64,000 bases of DNA from Betaproteobacteria bacterium (GTDB taxonomy: Bacteria > Pseudomonadota > Gammaproteobacteria > Burkholderiales > Burkholderiaceae_C). The DNA is taken from NCBI GenBank assembly GCA_016868355.1, contig VGHB01000004.1, positions 1 through 64,000 on the forward strand, written 5' to 3'. A program made the translations under genes and the position numbers. The notes beneath the pieces are model-generated. The model did not search any database. It saw only the letters and a list, made by a program, of their open reading frames with translations, and was not told the origin of the DNA. This document shows, piece after piece, positions 41,687-50,916 of the stretch; position 1 is the first letter of the stretch; the number at the start of each line of letters is the position of its first letter.

Positions 41687-43670
41687 AGGCTTTGAAGTTT
41701 TCAAGTGCCGGGCGTGACCCGCCGCGCTCGAAGACCTCTTGGCGCAGCCTGCGGCCGGTGGCTACGCTCAGCGGTTCGGTCTCTTCGAAGGCGCTCCAGG
41801 CATCGGCGCTGAGCACCTCAGCCCACTTGTAGCTGTAGTAGCCAGCCGAGTAGCCTCCGGCAAAAATATGGGAGAAGGCATGTTGAAAGCGGTTGAATGC
41901 CGGGGGTGGATTCACCGAAACCTCGGTCCGGACCTCATCCAAGAGCTGCTGCACCCTTGAAGCCTGCGCTGGCTCGGCATGCAGCCGCATGTCAAAGAGC
42001 GCAAACTCGATTTGGCGCAAGGTTTGCAGGCCGCTTTGGAAATTCTTGGCAGCCATCATCTTGTCGTACAGCTCGCGCGGCAGGGGCTGGCCGGTCTGCA
42101 CATGCGCGGTGAGGTGTTTGAGCACCTCCCACTCCCAGCAGAAGTTCTCCATGAACTGGCTGGGCAGCTCCACTGCGTCCCACTCCACGCCGGAGATGCC
42201 GGCCACGCCCAGGTCGCTGACCTGCGTCAGCATGTGGTGTAGCCCATGTCCAAATTCATGAAACAGGGTGATCACATCATCGTGGGTGAGCAGGGCCGGT
42301 TGGCTGGGCAAAGGCGGTGCAAAGTTGCACACCAGGTGCGCCACCGGAGTCTGTAAGCGGCCCTCCGGCCGCTGCCAGCGCCCGCGCACATCGTCCATCC
42401 AGGCCCCGGGCCGTTTGCCCGGCCGCGCATAGGGGTCCAAGTAGAACTGCGCAATCGTCTGGCCGCCGCGCTGGACGGCGTAAAAACGAACATGTTCATG
42501 CCACACAGGGGCTTGGTCGGGGCGTATGGTCACCTCGAACACGGTTTCGATGATCTTGAACAGGCCGTTCAAGACATGGTCTTGTGTGAAGTAGCGCTTG
42601 AGTTCTTGCTCGCTGAAGGCGTACCGGGCCTCCTTGAGCCGCTCACTCACATAGGCCTGGTCCCAGGCCTGCAAGTCCTGCAGGTCCAACTCACGCGCGG
42701 CAAAGTCCCGCAGTTCGGCCATGTCGCGCTGCGCATAAGGCCGGGCGCGGCGAGCCAGGTCTTGCAGGAAATCGAGGACCTCTTGTGGGGACTGAGCCAT
42801 TTTGGGCGCCAGGCTCACCTCTGCGTAGTTGGCGTAGCCCAGCAGCTGCGCTTCTTCCTGTCGCAGAGCCAGGATTTCTTGCATGAGCTCGGTGTTGTCT
42901 CGCTCTGCCGGGCCAAACTCGCTGGCGCGGGTGGTGTAGGCGCGGTACAGGGTTTGGCGCAGGCTGCGGTTATGCGCATACTGCATGATGGGGAAGTAGC
43001 TGGGGAAGTGCAGCGTTACCTTGCAGCCTTCACGCCCGTCGGCTTGGCCTGCCGTGCGGGCAGCTTGCACGACATCATCGGGCACGCCAGCCATTTCATC
43101 CTGGGCTGCGTAATGGGCGAAGCCGTCGGTAGCATCCAGCACGTTCTCGCTGAACTTTTGTGAAAGCTGCGCCAATCGCTCCTGGATTTGCGCAAAGCGC
43201 TCCTTGGCTGTGCCCTTCAGCTCTGCCCCACTGAGCACAAAGTCGCGCAACGCATGCTGCAGCACGGTGCGCCGCGCGGGGTTGAGCTGTGCAGCCTGGG
43301 GCGCTTTGGCGATCGCCTTGTACTTGGCAAACAGGCGCTCATCGGCGCCCATGCGGGTGTGGAACTCGGTGACCTTGGGCAGGCAGGCGTTGTAGGCAGT
43401 GCGCAGCTCGGGTGTGTCGGCGACCGCATTGAGATGATTGACCGCGCCCCAGGCCCGGCCCAGTCGTTCGTTTGCCACATCCAACACAGCCGACACAGCG
43501 TCGTAGGTGTCGGGGGTGGAGCTTGCCACTGCAGCCTCCAACGCAGCCTGGGCCTGCTGCAAGAGCGCGTCGAGTGCTGGCTCGACGTGATGCGCGGCAA
43601 TCTGATCAAACAAGGGCAGGTCCGGCGCACCCAATATGGGGTTCTTGGCGCTTGAATCAGTGCTGGTCAT
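41628..43670 (-). CDS. prlC: Oligopeptidase A (M3 metallopeptidase)
   Basis: 680 residues, normal for the family. The zinc site is HEFGHGLHHML with His 471 and His 475, and the downstream Glu is in SGVEWDAVELPSQFMENFCWE. AFSHIFAGGYSAGYYSYKWAEVLSAD is the conserved Tyr-rich substrate-binding segment. It degrades short peptides, including cleaved signal peptides, in the cytoplasm. folD lies about 90 bp upstream on the same strand. Confidence 0.96.
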   Translation of the reverse strand: MTSTDSSAKNPILGAPDLPLFDQIAAHHVEPALDALLQQAQAALEAAVASSTPDTYDAVSAVLDVANERLGRAWGAVNHLNAVADTPELRTAYNACLPKVTEFHTRMGADERLFAKYKAIAKAPQAAQLNPARRTVLQHALRDFVLSGAELKGTAKERFAQIQERLAQLSQKFSENVLDATDGFAHYAAQDEMAGVPDDVVQAARTAGQADGREGCKVTLHFPSYFPIMQYAHNRSLRQTLYRAYTTRASEFGPAERDNTELMQEILALRQEEAQLLGYANYAEVSLAPKMAQSPQEVLDFLQDLARRARPYAQRDMAELRDFAARELDLQDLQAWDQAYVSERLKEARYAFSEQELKRYFTQDHVLNGLFKIIETVFEVTIRPDQAPVWHEHVRFYAVQRGGQTIAQFYLDPYARPGKRPGAWMDDVRGRWQRPEGRLQTPVAHLVCNFAPPLPSQPALLTHDDVITLFHEFGHGLHHMLTQVSDLGVAGISGVEWDAVELPSQFMENFCWEWEVLKHLTAHVQTGQPLPRELYDKMMAAKNFQSGLQTLRQIEFALFDMRLHAEPAQASRVQQLLDEVRTEVSVNPPPAFNRFQHAFSHIFAGGYSAGYYSYKWAEVLSADAWSAFEETEPLSVATGRRLRQEVFERGGSRPALENFKAFRGREPSIDALLRHQGMAD

Positions 43671-43759
43671 GGTGGGGCAATCCAGATTCGTGTCAGAAAG
43701 GCCTCTTATCGGGGCACAGCGAGCCCTCTGTGAGCATGCTGGGTATCAGGGCAGCTAGC

Positions 43760-44617
43760 CTACGCGCTTAAAGCGTATTGCTGCGCGGCCTGCAGGGTAT
43801 TGGCCAGAAGCATCGTGATTGTCATCGGCCCCACGCCGCCTGGCACCGGTGTGATCCAGCCTGCCACGGCGCTCACGCTGGGGAAGTCCACATCGCCGCA
43901 CAGCGAGCCGTCTTCACGGCGGTTGATGCCCACATCGATCACCACAGCCCCAGGCTTGACCATATCGGCGCGCAAGGTGTTGCGCCGGCCGGTGGCCACC
44001 ACCACGATGTCGGCCTGGCGGGCGTGTAGGCCCAGGTCGGGTGTACCGCTGTGGCAGATGGTGACGCTGGCGTTGGCCTGAAGCAATAGCAGGGCCATGG
44101 GTTTACCAACGGTGTTGCTGCGGCCAATCACCACCGCATGCCGCCCTGCAATGGGCTGGCCGGTGCTCTCAATCAATTTCATACAGCCCCAGGGGGTGCA
44201 CGGCCGCAGGCCGGGCAGGCCCGTCATCAACTCGCCAGCCGATTGCACCGAATAGCCGTCGACGTCTTTGCGCTGCGAAATCGCCTCGATCACCTTGTGC
44301 GGGTCAATGTGGCGCGGCAAGGGCATCTGAACCAAGATGCCGTGTACGGAGGGGTCAGCGTTGAGCGCGGCAATGCGTACCAACAACTCGGCCTGTGTGA
44401 ACGTATCCGGGTAGCGTTCCAGCACCGAGCGGATGCCGGTGGCTTCACAGGCGCGCACCTTATTGCGAACGTACACCGCAGAGGCCGGATCGTCACCGAC
44501 CACAATGACGGCCAAGCCCGGCGCGTGACCCTGAGCGCAGAGCTCGGCTGCGCGCGCGGCGATGTCCGCGCGCCAGTGGCTTGAAAGGGCGTTGCCATCG
44601 ATCAGTTGAGCACTCAT
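43760..44617 (-). CDS. folD: Methylenetetrahydrofolate dehydrogenase/cyclohydrolase FolD
   Basis: 285 residues from the ATG at 44617 (a TTG at 44632 is the other option). Motifs: [17 protein letters not shown] with the catalytic Lys/Tyr, [28 protein letters not shown], and the NADP site [17 protein letters not shown]. The C-terminal [16 protein letters not shown] is a family signature. It interconverts one-carbon units of tetrahydrofolate in the cytoplasm. Adjacent to the two-component genes on the same strand, separated by a terminator. Confidence 0.97.
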   Translation of the reverse strand: MSAQLIDGNALSSHWRADIAARAAELCAQGHAPGLAVIVVGDDPASAVYVRNKVRACEATGIRSVLERYPDTFTQAELLVRIAALNADPSVHGILVQMPLPRHIDPHKVIEAISQRKDVDGYSVQSAGELMTGLPGLRPCTPWGCMKLIESTGQPIAGRHAVVIGRSNTVGKPMALLLLQANASVTICHSGTPDLGLHARQADIVVVATGRRNTLRADMVKPGAVVIDVGINRREDGSLCGDVDFPSVSAVAGWITPVPGGVGPMTITMLLANTLQAAQQYALSA

Positions 44618-44719
44618 AGGGGCAGTGGACAATGGACAGAGAACTGGCTTGCAGGGGCGCTTGGGGTGAAGCTAGGCGGGGCGGTGCAGGGCCGATGGCG
44701 TGAAAGGTTCGTCAAATGC

Positions 44720-44744
44720 AACAGGGCCGCTGCTGCGGCCCTGG
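44720..44744 (-). terminator. Terminator of the sensor kinase/response regulator genes
   Basis: CAGGGCCGC-AGCA-GCGGCCCTG is a perfect 9-bp GC-rich stem with a 4-nt loop, followed by TTGCATTT on the minus strand. It lies about 27 bp past the regulator stop. Confidence 0.75.
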
Positions 44745-44770
44745 CTACACCCGAGTGCTCTCACGTCCCA

Positions 44771-45394
44771 TCAGGCCTTGGCTTGGGCACCCAGGGCGAT
44801 CTTCAGCAGGTCGGCCACGGTGTTGGCATTGAGCTTTTCCATGATGTTGGCGCGGTGGGCCTCGACCGTCTTGATGCTGATGCCCAAATCGTCGGCAATT
44901 TGCTTGTTTAAGCGGCCTGCCACGATGCGCTCCAGGACCTGGCTTTCCCGGGTGGTCAGGCGCGACAGCAGCGCGTCACGGCTGGCCTGTTCCTGGTGCT
45001 GGCTGAATGCGGTACGGGCTTGCTCCAACATCCGTTCAACCAAGCCCAGCAGTTCGCCTTCCTTAAACGGCTTTTCGATGAAGTCCATCGCGCCCTTCTT
45101 CATGGTGGAGACGGCCATGGGCACATCCCCGTGGCCGGTGATGAAGACAATGGGAAGGGGGCTGCGACGCTCAAGAAGGCGGTCTTGAAGTTCTAGGCCG
45201 CTCATGCCGTCCATGCGTATGTCGGCGATCAGGCAGGCCACCTCACGCGGGTCAAAGCGTGACAGAAATGATTCAGCCGAATCAAAGCACTTGACCCGAA
45301 AGTCTTTGCCCTCAAGCAGCCACTGCAGAGAATCACGTACGGCTTCATCGTCATCGACAACATACACCGTGCCTTTCTTGGGGATCAAGCTCAT
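44771..45394 (-). CDS. FixJ/NarL-type response regulator
   Basis: 207 residues from the ATG at 45394. The receiver domain has the acidic pocket YVVDDDEAVRDSL, the phospho-Asp at residue 58 (LIADIRMDGMSG), Thr in FITGHGDVPMAV and Lys in FIEKPFKE. The C-terminal LuxR-type HTH (TTRESQVLERIVAGRLNKQI and then LGISIKTVEAHRANIMEKL) binds DNA. This is the TodT/FixJ layout. The upstream kinase's 3' end lies 4 bp from this start, so they are co-transcribed. The divergent aceE promoter is a plausible target. Confidence 0.94.
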   Translation of the reverse strand: MSLIPKKGTVYVVDDDEAVRDSLQWLLEGKDFRVKCFDSAESFLSRFDPREVACLIADIRMDGMSGLELQDRLLERRSPLPIVFITGHGDVPMAVSTMKKGAMDFIEKPFKEGELLGLVERMLEQARTAFSQHQEQASRDALLSRLTTRESQVLERIVAGRLNKQIADDLGISIKTVEAHRANIMEKLNANTVADLLKIALGAQAKA

Positions 45395-45398
45395 GTTC

Positions 45399-47966
45399 TC
45401 AAAAAGAAGTGGAGGCTTCGGGGCGCCGCGGACTCTCGGGCCCCGCCGCTGCTTGGAGATGGTTTGTGGTGTCGACCGGTAGGGTAAAGACAAAGCGACA
45501 ACCGCTCACCAACTCACCATTGTAAAGGTTCTCGGCCGTTAGACGCCCACGGTGGGATTCAATGATGGAGCGGCACAAACTCAGGCCGATGCCCAGGCCT
45601 TCTCGTTTGGTGGAGAAGAAGGCTTCATAGATGCGGCCCAGCACGTCTTCGGACATCCCAGGGCCGTTGTCGGTGATGCTGAACTCCACTACCGGCTCCT
45701 CCTCACCATGCAAGCGTGGCACCACGCGCAATTCAATGCGCCGTCGCGCCGGCGGCATGTCGGCCAGGTCGATGGCTTCTGCAGCGTTCTTGACCAGGTT
45801 GAGTACCACCTGTTCAATCAAGATGGGGTCGCAGTACAAGGTAGGCAGACGCTGTGCCAAATAGGTGTTGAGCTGCACCTTGCGCCGGCGTAGGTCGATA
45901 TTGGCCAGCTCCACCGCGTCGTCGATGATCTCGCGCGCGTCGGCACTTTGGCGCTGGGGTTCGCTGCGCTTCACGAAGGCGCGAATACGATGGATGATCT
46001 GGCCAGCCCGCTCGGCCTGGCGCGCGGTCTTCTCCAGGGCGGCGATCAGGTCGTTCTTGCCGATGGCGCCTTCACGAATGCGGTTGACCATGCCGCTGCA
46101 ATAGTTGTTGATGGCCGTCAGCGGTTGGTTGAGTTCATGGGCCACCGAGCTCGCCATCTCGCCCATGGTCACCAGGCGGCTGGTGACCTGAGCCTTTTCA
46201 GCCTGTTGAGCGGTGGCTTCCTCGGCACGACGCCGAGCAGTGATATCGGTGGCAATGATCATTTGGACCAAACGGCCATCGGTCCACTGCAGGTAGCGAA
46301 GGCGTACATCAAACCACTTGGACAGCCCGTCAATGTGAACCTCGCGGGGGTCAGTCACCGCCTCGGTGATGCTGTCAGCTGGCAGGCCCGACATCGGGTC
46401 TTCCGGATCGTCCAATTCATGTAACGGCGCATGCACGTCGGGCGCGCTGCCTTCGCTGAGCAACAGATGTCCGCGCGGGCTGCTGCCAAACCAAACTCGG
46501 TATGACCTGTTGGCAAACAGAAGTTCACCGCTGCGCATGGACACCACGCTGACTGCAGCGTCCAGGCCCTCCAAAACGGTGGTGAAGCGCTCATGGGAGG
46601 CGGTGAGCTGGTCGCGTACCCGCTTGGCCTCGGTGATGTTGGTCATCGAGGTCATCCATCCGGTTTGCTCACCTCGATGATCCACCAGCGGCGAAACATA
46701 CATGCGTGCGTCAAAAACCTCTCCGCCTTTGCGTTGCACCTTCACCTCAATACCGCCCGATGGTGTACGGCCCATCAGCTCTTGCTGCAGGAGCTGCATC
46801 GTTTCGTCGATGCGGTCAGCCAGTGAGTAGGGGTAGGGCGGCGCCAGACCAATCAGGTCTTGTTGGCTGAAACCGGTCATTTCGCAGAAGGCACGGTTTA
46901 CATAGGTGATGCGGCCTTCGAGGTCCATAGCGCGCATACCGGTGAGGATGGAGTTCTCCATGGCCCGCCGAAAGTTTGTCTCTTGGACCAAGGTGGCCTG
47001 CATCTGGTTGCGTCGGCGCAGGTGCTGCAGCGACCCCAGCAGCGTCCAAACGGTCAGGGCCGATAGCCCCAACACCATCCAAAACAAGGTGTTGCCGATC
47101 AGATTCGATGAGGTCAGCCAGCCCTGCGTGCGCAGCTGAAGGCCTGGGGCCATATTGCCCAGCGGCACCTCGTGCAAGCGCCCTGCCCGGGGGTTGCCGG
47201 TGACCAAGCTCGCGCCGGTAGTGGCCACCACCATGCCGTCCATATCGATGATCGACAAGGTGTTGCTCCGCGTTTGGTCTTCGGCCACCGAGCGTCGCAG
47301 CAGCGTGTCCACATCGATTTCGGCCGCCACCGCTCCGCTGAACTCGCCTCGCGCCAGCAAGGGCACCACCAGGCGGATCACCGTTCGACCTTCGTCGTCC
47401 ACATAGTGTTGGGAATGGGTGGGCAGGCGGCGGCCCTGCGCCTCCAGGAAGGCCTGCACCGCCGGGCCAGGCAGCTTGCGCGCGGCGTTTAAAAGCTCAA
47501 CCGCGGCATCGGGCTGTACCTCAGCGGTCATAGGGTTGGGGTTGAAGGTCAAGCGCAACTGGCCAGTGGGGGCCAGCCACTGCATCCGGGTGATCTCAGG
47601 CCGGTCACCGGTGAGGGTTCGGGCCTGTTCAATGAAGCCGCCCCGCCCGATGTCGCGAGTGGCGATTTCACGGGCCAGTCGAATCAGCTGTTCCTGGTGG
47701 TCCAGGAGGCGCAAGCGGACTTGCTGCTGGCCGATTTCGCCCGCGCGGGCCACGGCCTCTTCTTCGTGGAGCAGTTCTTCAGCCCGCAAAAACCAAAATG
47801 TGGCCGAGATAACGGTCAGAAAGAGCAGTACAGAAACCAGCGGCCCCAGGATCACATAGCGGTCTTGGCGTGACGGCGACTGTCGACCCCACCAGCGCTG
47901 CGCCACGCGCTTGATGGCGTCCAGCACCAATCCCGGCGTCCAGTGGCGGCTTAATGCGGATTGCAT
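45399..47966 (-). CDS. PAS-domain sensor histidine kinase
   Basis: 855 residues. Membrane helices at about 37-60 and 290-312 enclose a periplasmic sensing domain. Two PAS domains follow (about residues 330-460 with RITYVNRAFCEMTGFSQQDLIG, and about 460-590 with AVSVVSMRSGELLFANRSYRVWFG). The H-box is ASSVAHELNQPLTAI with phospho-His 610; the N box is VVLNLVKNAAEAID, the G1 box ITDNGPGMSED and the G2 box GLGIGLSLCRSII. It phosphorylates the FixJ-type regulator encoded next. The pair lies divergent from aceE. The signal is unknown. Confidence 0.95.
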   Translation of the reverse strand: MQSALSRHWTPGLVLDAIKRVAQRWWGRQSPSRQDRYVILGPLVSVLLFLTVISATFWFLRAEELLHEEEAVARAGEIGQQQVRLRLLDHQEQLIRLAREIATRDIGRGGFIEQARTLTGDRPEITRMQWLAPTGQLRLTFNPNPMTAEVQPDAAVELLNAARKLPGPAVQAFLEAQGRRLPTHSQHYVDDEGRTVIRLVVPLLARGEFSGAVAAEIDVDTLLRRSVAEDQTRSNTLSIIDMDGMVVATTGASLVTGNPRAGRLHEVPLGNMAPGLQLRTQGWLTSSNLIGNTLFWMVLGLSALTVWTLLGSLQHLRRRNQMQATLVQETNFRRAMENSILTGMRAMDLEGRITYVNRAFCEMTGFSQQDLIGLAPPYPYSLADRIDETMQLLQQELMGRTPSGGIEVKVQRKGGEVFDARMYVSPLVDHRGEQTGWMTSMTNITEAKRVRDQLTASHERFTTVLEGLDAAVSVVSMRSGELLFANRSYRVWFGSSPRGHLLLSEGSAPDVHAPLHELDDPEDPMSGLPADSITEAVTDPREVHIDGLSKWFDVRLRYLQWTDGRLVQMIIATDITARRRAEEATAQQAEKAQVTSRLVTMGEMASSVAHELNQPLTAINNYCSGMVNRIREGAIGKNDLIAALEKTARQAERAGQIIHRIRAFVKRSEPQRQSADAREIIDDAVELANIDLRRRKVQLNTYLAQRLPTLYCDPILIEQVVLNLVKNAAEAIDLADMPPARRRIELRVVPRLHGEEEPVVEFSITDNGPGMSEDVLGRIYEAFFSTKREGLGIGLSLCRSIIESHRGRLTAENLYNGELVSGCRFVFTLPVDTTNHLQAAAGPESPRRPEASTSF

Positions 47967-48006
47967 CGCCAGATTATCGGGGGCTTACCCCAGCCCAGGT
48001 TGGCAC

Positions 48007-48025
48007 TCATAATATCGCATTATGA
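48007..48025. promoter_or_regulatory. AT-rich inverted repeat in the aceE/kinase intergenic region
   Basis: TCATAAT-ATCGC-ATTATGA has two perfect 7-bp arms with a 5-nt spacer. It lies 168 bp upstream of aceE and 41 bp from the kinase start. The whole region 47967-48192 is less GC-rich than its flanks. It is a possible binding site for a regulator of PDH. Confidence 0.5.
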
Positions 48026-48192
48026 AACAGATTTGCACGATTTGGAATTTTGAAAAAAATCTGTGATACTTCGTACAAGCGCATCGTGGAGGTGCTCCGC
48101 GTACGCCCACGAGGCAGCCACAAGAGCCGCCAACAGGCCCGAACACAGCCGGCCGCTAGCCGAGCCATCGCAGGTATCGAGAAGGAGTAGAC

Positions 48193-50895
48193 ATGAGCGC
48201 CGAACAGCCCCAAGACTTCGACGAACAGGAAACACGGGAGTGGCTCGACGCCTTCTCGGCGGTGTTGGAAAGCGAGGGCCACGAGCGTGGGCACTTCCTG
48301 TTGGAGCAGTTGCTCGAGCACGCGCGCGAGCACAGCATCGACATGCCGTTTTCGGCCACGACCGGCTACGTCAACACCATCGAGCCCGCCGAGGAAGAGC
48401 ACAGCCCCGGCAACCTCGAACTCGAAGGGCGGCTACGGGCCTACATGCGTTGGAACGCCATGGCCATGGTGGTCAAGGCCAATCGCCTGAACCCGGATGA
48501 TGGCGGGGATCTTGGAGGCCACATCAGCTCCTTCCAGTCCGTGGCGCACATGTTTGCCGCCGGCTTCAACCACTTCTGGCACGCCGATGACACCGACAGA
48601 GGTGGCACGCATGGGGGCGACCTGCTCTACATCCAGGGCCACAGCGCCCCAGGCATTTACGCACGCGCCTTTCTGGAAGGCAGGCTGAGCGAAGAGCAGT
48701 TGTTGAACTTCCGCCAGGAAGTGCAGGGCAAGGGCTTGTCGAGTTACCCGCACCCCAAGCTGATGCCCGAGTTCTGGCAGTTCCCCACGGTCTCAATGGG
48801 CCTGGGGCCGTTGATGTCGATTTACCAGGCCCGTTTTCTGAAGTATCTGCATGCCCGCGGCATTGCCGATACCAGCCAGCGCATGGTCTGGGTGTTCTGC
48901 GGCGATGGTGAGATGGATGAGCCCGAATCGCTGGGCGCCATCGGTTTGGCTGCCCGTGAAAACCTGGACAACCTGGTTTTCGTCATCAATTGCAATCTGC
49001 AGCGCTTGGACGGGCCGGTGCGCGGTAACGGCAAGATCATCCAAGAGTTGGAGGGTGAGTTCCGGGGCGCAGGCTGGAACGTGATCAAGCTGCTGTGGGG
49101 CAAGGAGTGGGATGCGCTGCTGGCCCGCGACAAGGACGGTGCCTTGCGCAAGATCATGATGGAAACGCTGGACGGCGACTACCAGGCCTTCAAGGCCAAC
49201 GATGGCGCCTTCGTCCGCAAGAACTTCTTTGGCCGCGACCCGCGCACTCTGGAGATGGTGTCCAAGATGACCGACGACGACATCTGGAACCTGCGCCGCG
49301 GTGGTCACGATGCACAAAAAGTGTATGCCGCGTTCCATCGGGCCAACCACACCAAGGGCCAGCCGACGGTTTTGCTGGTCAAAACCGTCAAGGGCTGGGG
49401 CATGGGCAAGGCTGGTGAGGGTAAAAACACCGCCCATCAAGCCAAGAAGCTCACGGACGAGGACATTCGCCATTTCCGTGACCGCTTCAACATCCCGATT
49501 CCCGACAGTGAACTGGGCAAGATTCCCTTCTACAAGCCGGCCGAGGACACGCCGGAGATGCGCTACCTGCACGAGCGGCGCAAGTCTTTGGGTGGCTACC
49601 TGCCGCACCGGCGAACCCACAGCAGCGAGAGCTTCACCGTGCCGTCGCTCGAAACCTTCAAGGCGGTGCTCGAGCCGACGGCCGAAGGACGTGAGATCTC
49701 CACCACCCAGGCCTATGTGCGCTTCCTGACCCAACTCTTGCGTGACCAAGCCCTGGGCCCCCGCGTGGTGCCGATCCTGGTTGACGAGGCCCGCACTTTT
49801 GGTATGGAAGGCCTGTTCCGCCAAGTGGGAATCTACAACCCCGAAGGCCAGAAATACACGCCGGTCGACAAAGACCAGGTGATGTACTACCGAGAGGACA
49901 AGGCTGGGCAAATCCTGCAAGAGGGCATCAACGAAGCCGGTGGCATGGCGTCTTGGATCGCCGCAGCCACTTCGTATTCGACGAACAACCGCATCATGGT
50001 GCCGTTTTTCGTCTATTACTCCATGTTCGGCTTTCAACGGATTGGCGACTTGGCTTGGGCTGCAGGTGACATGCAGGCCCGCGGCTTCTTGTTGGGCGGC
50101 ACCTCGGGCCGCACCACACTCAACGGCGAAGGCCTGCAGCACGAGGACGGCCACAGCCACATTCTGGCGGCCACCATTCCGAATTGTGTGTCCTATGACC
50201 CCACCTTTGCGCATGAAGTGGGCGTGATCCTGCACCATGGCATGAGGCGCATGGTCGAGCGCCAGGAGAATGTATTTTTCTACGTGACCCTGCTCAACGA
50301 GAACTACCCTATGCCGGGGCTGAAGCCCGGCACCGAGGAGCAGATCATCAAGGGCATGTATCTGTTGGAGCGCGGCGAAGGTGCCAAGGCAGCGCCCCAG
50401 GTCAACCTGCTGGGCTCAGGCACGATCCTGCGTGAAAGCCTGGAGGCCAAGAGATTGTTGGCGGTGGACTGGGGTGTGGTGGCTCATGTGTGGAGCTGCC
50501 CGAGCTTCAATGAGTTGACCCGCGAGGGGCAGGACTGCGCCCGCTGGAACCTGCTGCACCCCACCGAAAAACAGCGCGCGCCCTTCGTGACTCAGCAGTT
50601 GTCCACGCTGCCGGGCCCGGTGGTGGCCGCAACCGACTACATGAAGAATTACGCCGAGCAGATCCGGGCCTTCGTTCCGAAGGACAAGGGCTACACGGTG
50701 TTGGGTACCGACGGCTTTGGCCGCTCAGACTTCCGCAAGAAGCTGCGCGAGCACTTTGAGGTCAGCCGCCATTTCTTGGTGATCGCCGCTCTCAAGGCCA
50801 TAGCAGACGAGGGCAAGGTGCCGGCGGCCAAGGTGGCCGAGGCCATTAAGAAGTACGGTTTGAACGCCGAAAAGATCAACCCCCTGTTCGCTTGA
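48193..50895 (+). CDS. aceE: Pyruvate dehydrogenase E1 component (homodimeric AceE)
   Basis: 900 residues, GAAGGAG 5 nt before the ATG. It decarboxylates pyruvate with thiamine diphosphate and passes acetyl to AceF. Features of the homodimeric type: GGHISSFQSVAHMFAAGFNHFW near the start, GDGEMDEPESLGA with the ThDP/Mg binding motif, and a middle domain GINEAGGMASWIAAATSYS. The C-terminal LPGPVVAATDYMKNYAEQ also fits. It leads an operon with aceF and lpdA and is divergent from the PAS kinase. Confidence 0.98.
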   Translation: MSAEQPQDFDEQETREWLDAFSAVLESEGHERGHFLLEQLLEHAREHSIDMPFSATTGYVNTIEPAEEEHSPGNLELEGRLRAYMRWNAMAMVVKANRLNPDDGGDLGGHISSFQSVAHMFAAGFNHFWHADDTDRGGTHGGDLLYIQGHSAPGIYARAFLEGRLSEEQLLNFRQEVQGKGLSSYPHPKLMPEFWQFPTVSMGLGPLMSIYQARFLKYLHARGIADTSQRMVWVFCGDGEMDEPESLGAIGLAARENLDNLVFVINCNLQRLDGPVRGNGKIIQELEGEFRGAGWNVIKLLWGKEWDALLARDKDGALRKIMMETLDGDYQAFKANDGAFVRKNFFGRDPRTLEMVSKMTDDDIWNLRRGGHDAQKVYAAFHRANHTKGQPTVLLVKTVKGWGMGKAGEGKNTAHQAKKLTDEDIRHFRDRFNIPIPDSELGKIPFYKPAEDTPEMRYLHERRKSLGGYLPHRRTHSSESFTVPSLETFKAVLEPTAEGREISTTQAYVRFLTQLLRDQALGPRVVPILVDEARTFGMEGLFRQVGIYNPEGQKYTPVDKDQVMYYREDKAGQILQEGINEAGGMASWIAAATSYSTNNRIMVPFFVYYSMFGFQRIGDLAWAAGDMQARGFLLGGTSGRTTLNGEGLQHEDGHSHILAATIPNCVSYDPTFAHEVGVILHHGMRRMVERQENVFFYVTLLNENYPMPGLKPGTEEQIIKGMYLLERGEGAKAAPQVNLLGSGTILRESLEAKRLLAVDWGVVAHVWSCPSFNELTREGQDCARWNLLHPTEKQRAPFVTQQLSTLPGPVVAATDYMKNYAEQIRAFVPKDKGYTVLGTDGFGRSDFRKKLREHFEVSRHFLVIAALKAIADEGKVPAAKVAEAIKKYGLNAEKINPLFA

Positions 50896-50916
50896 ACGCA
50901 TCACGGAGGCTCGAAC

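Noticed and set aside
48793-50238. A 481-codon frame antisense to aceE
   Set aside because: aceE is unambiguous over this stretch; the antisense frame has no recognisable domain or RBS.
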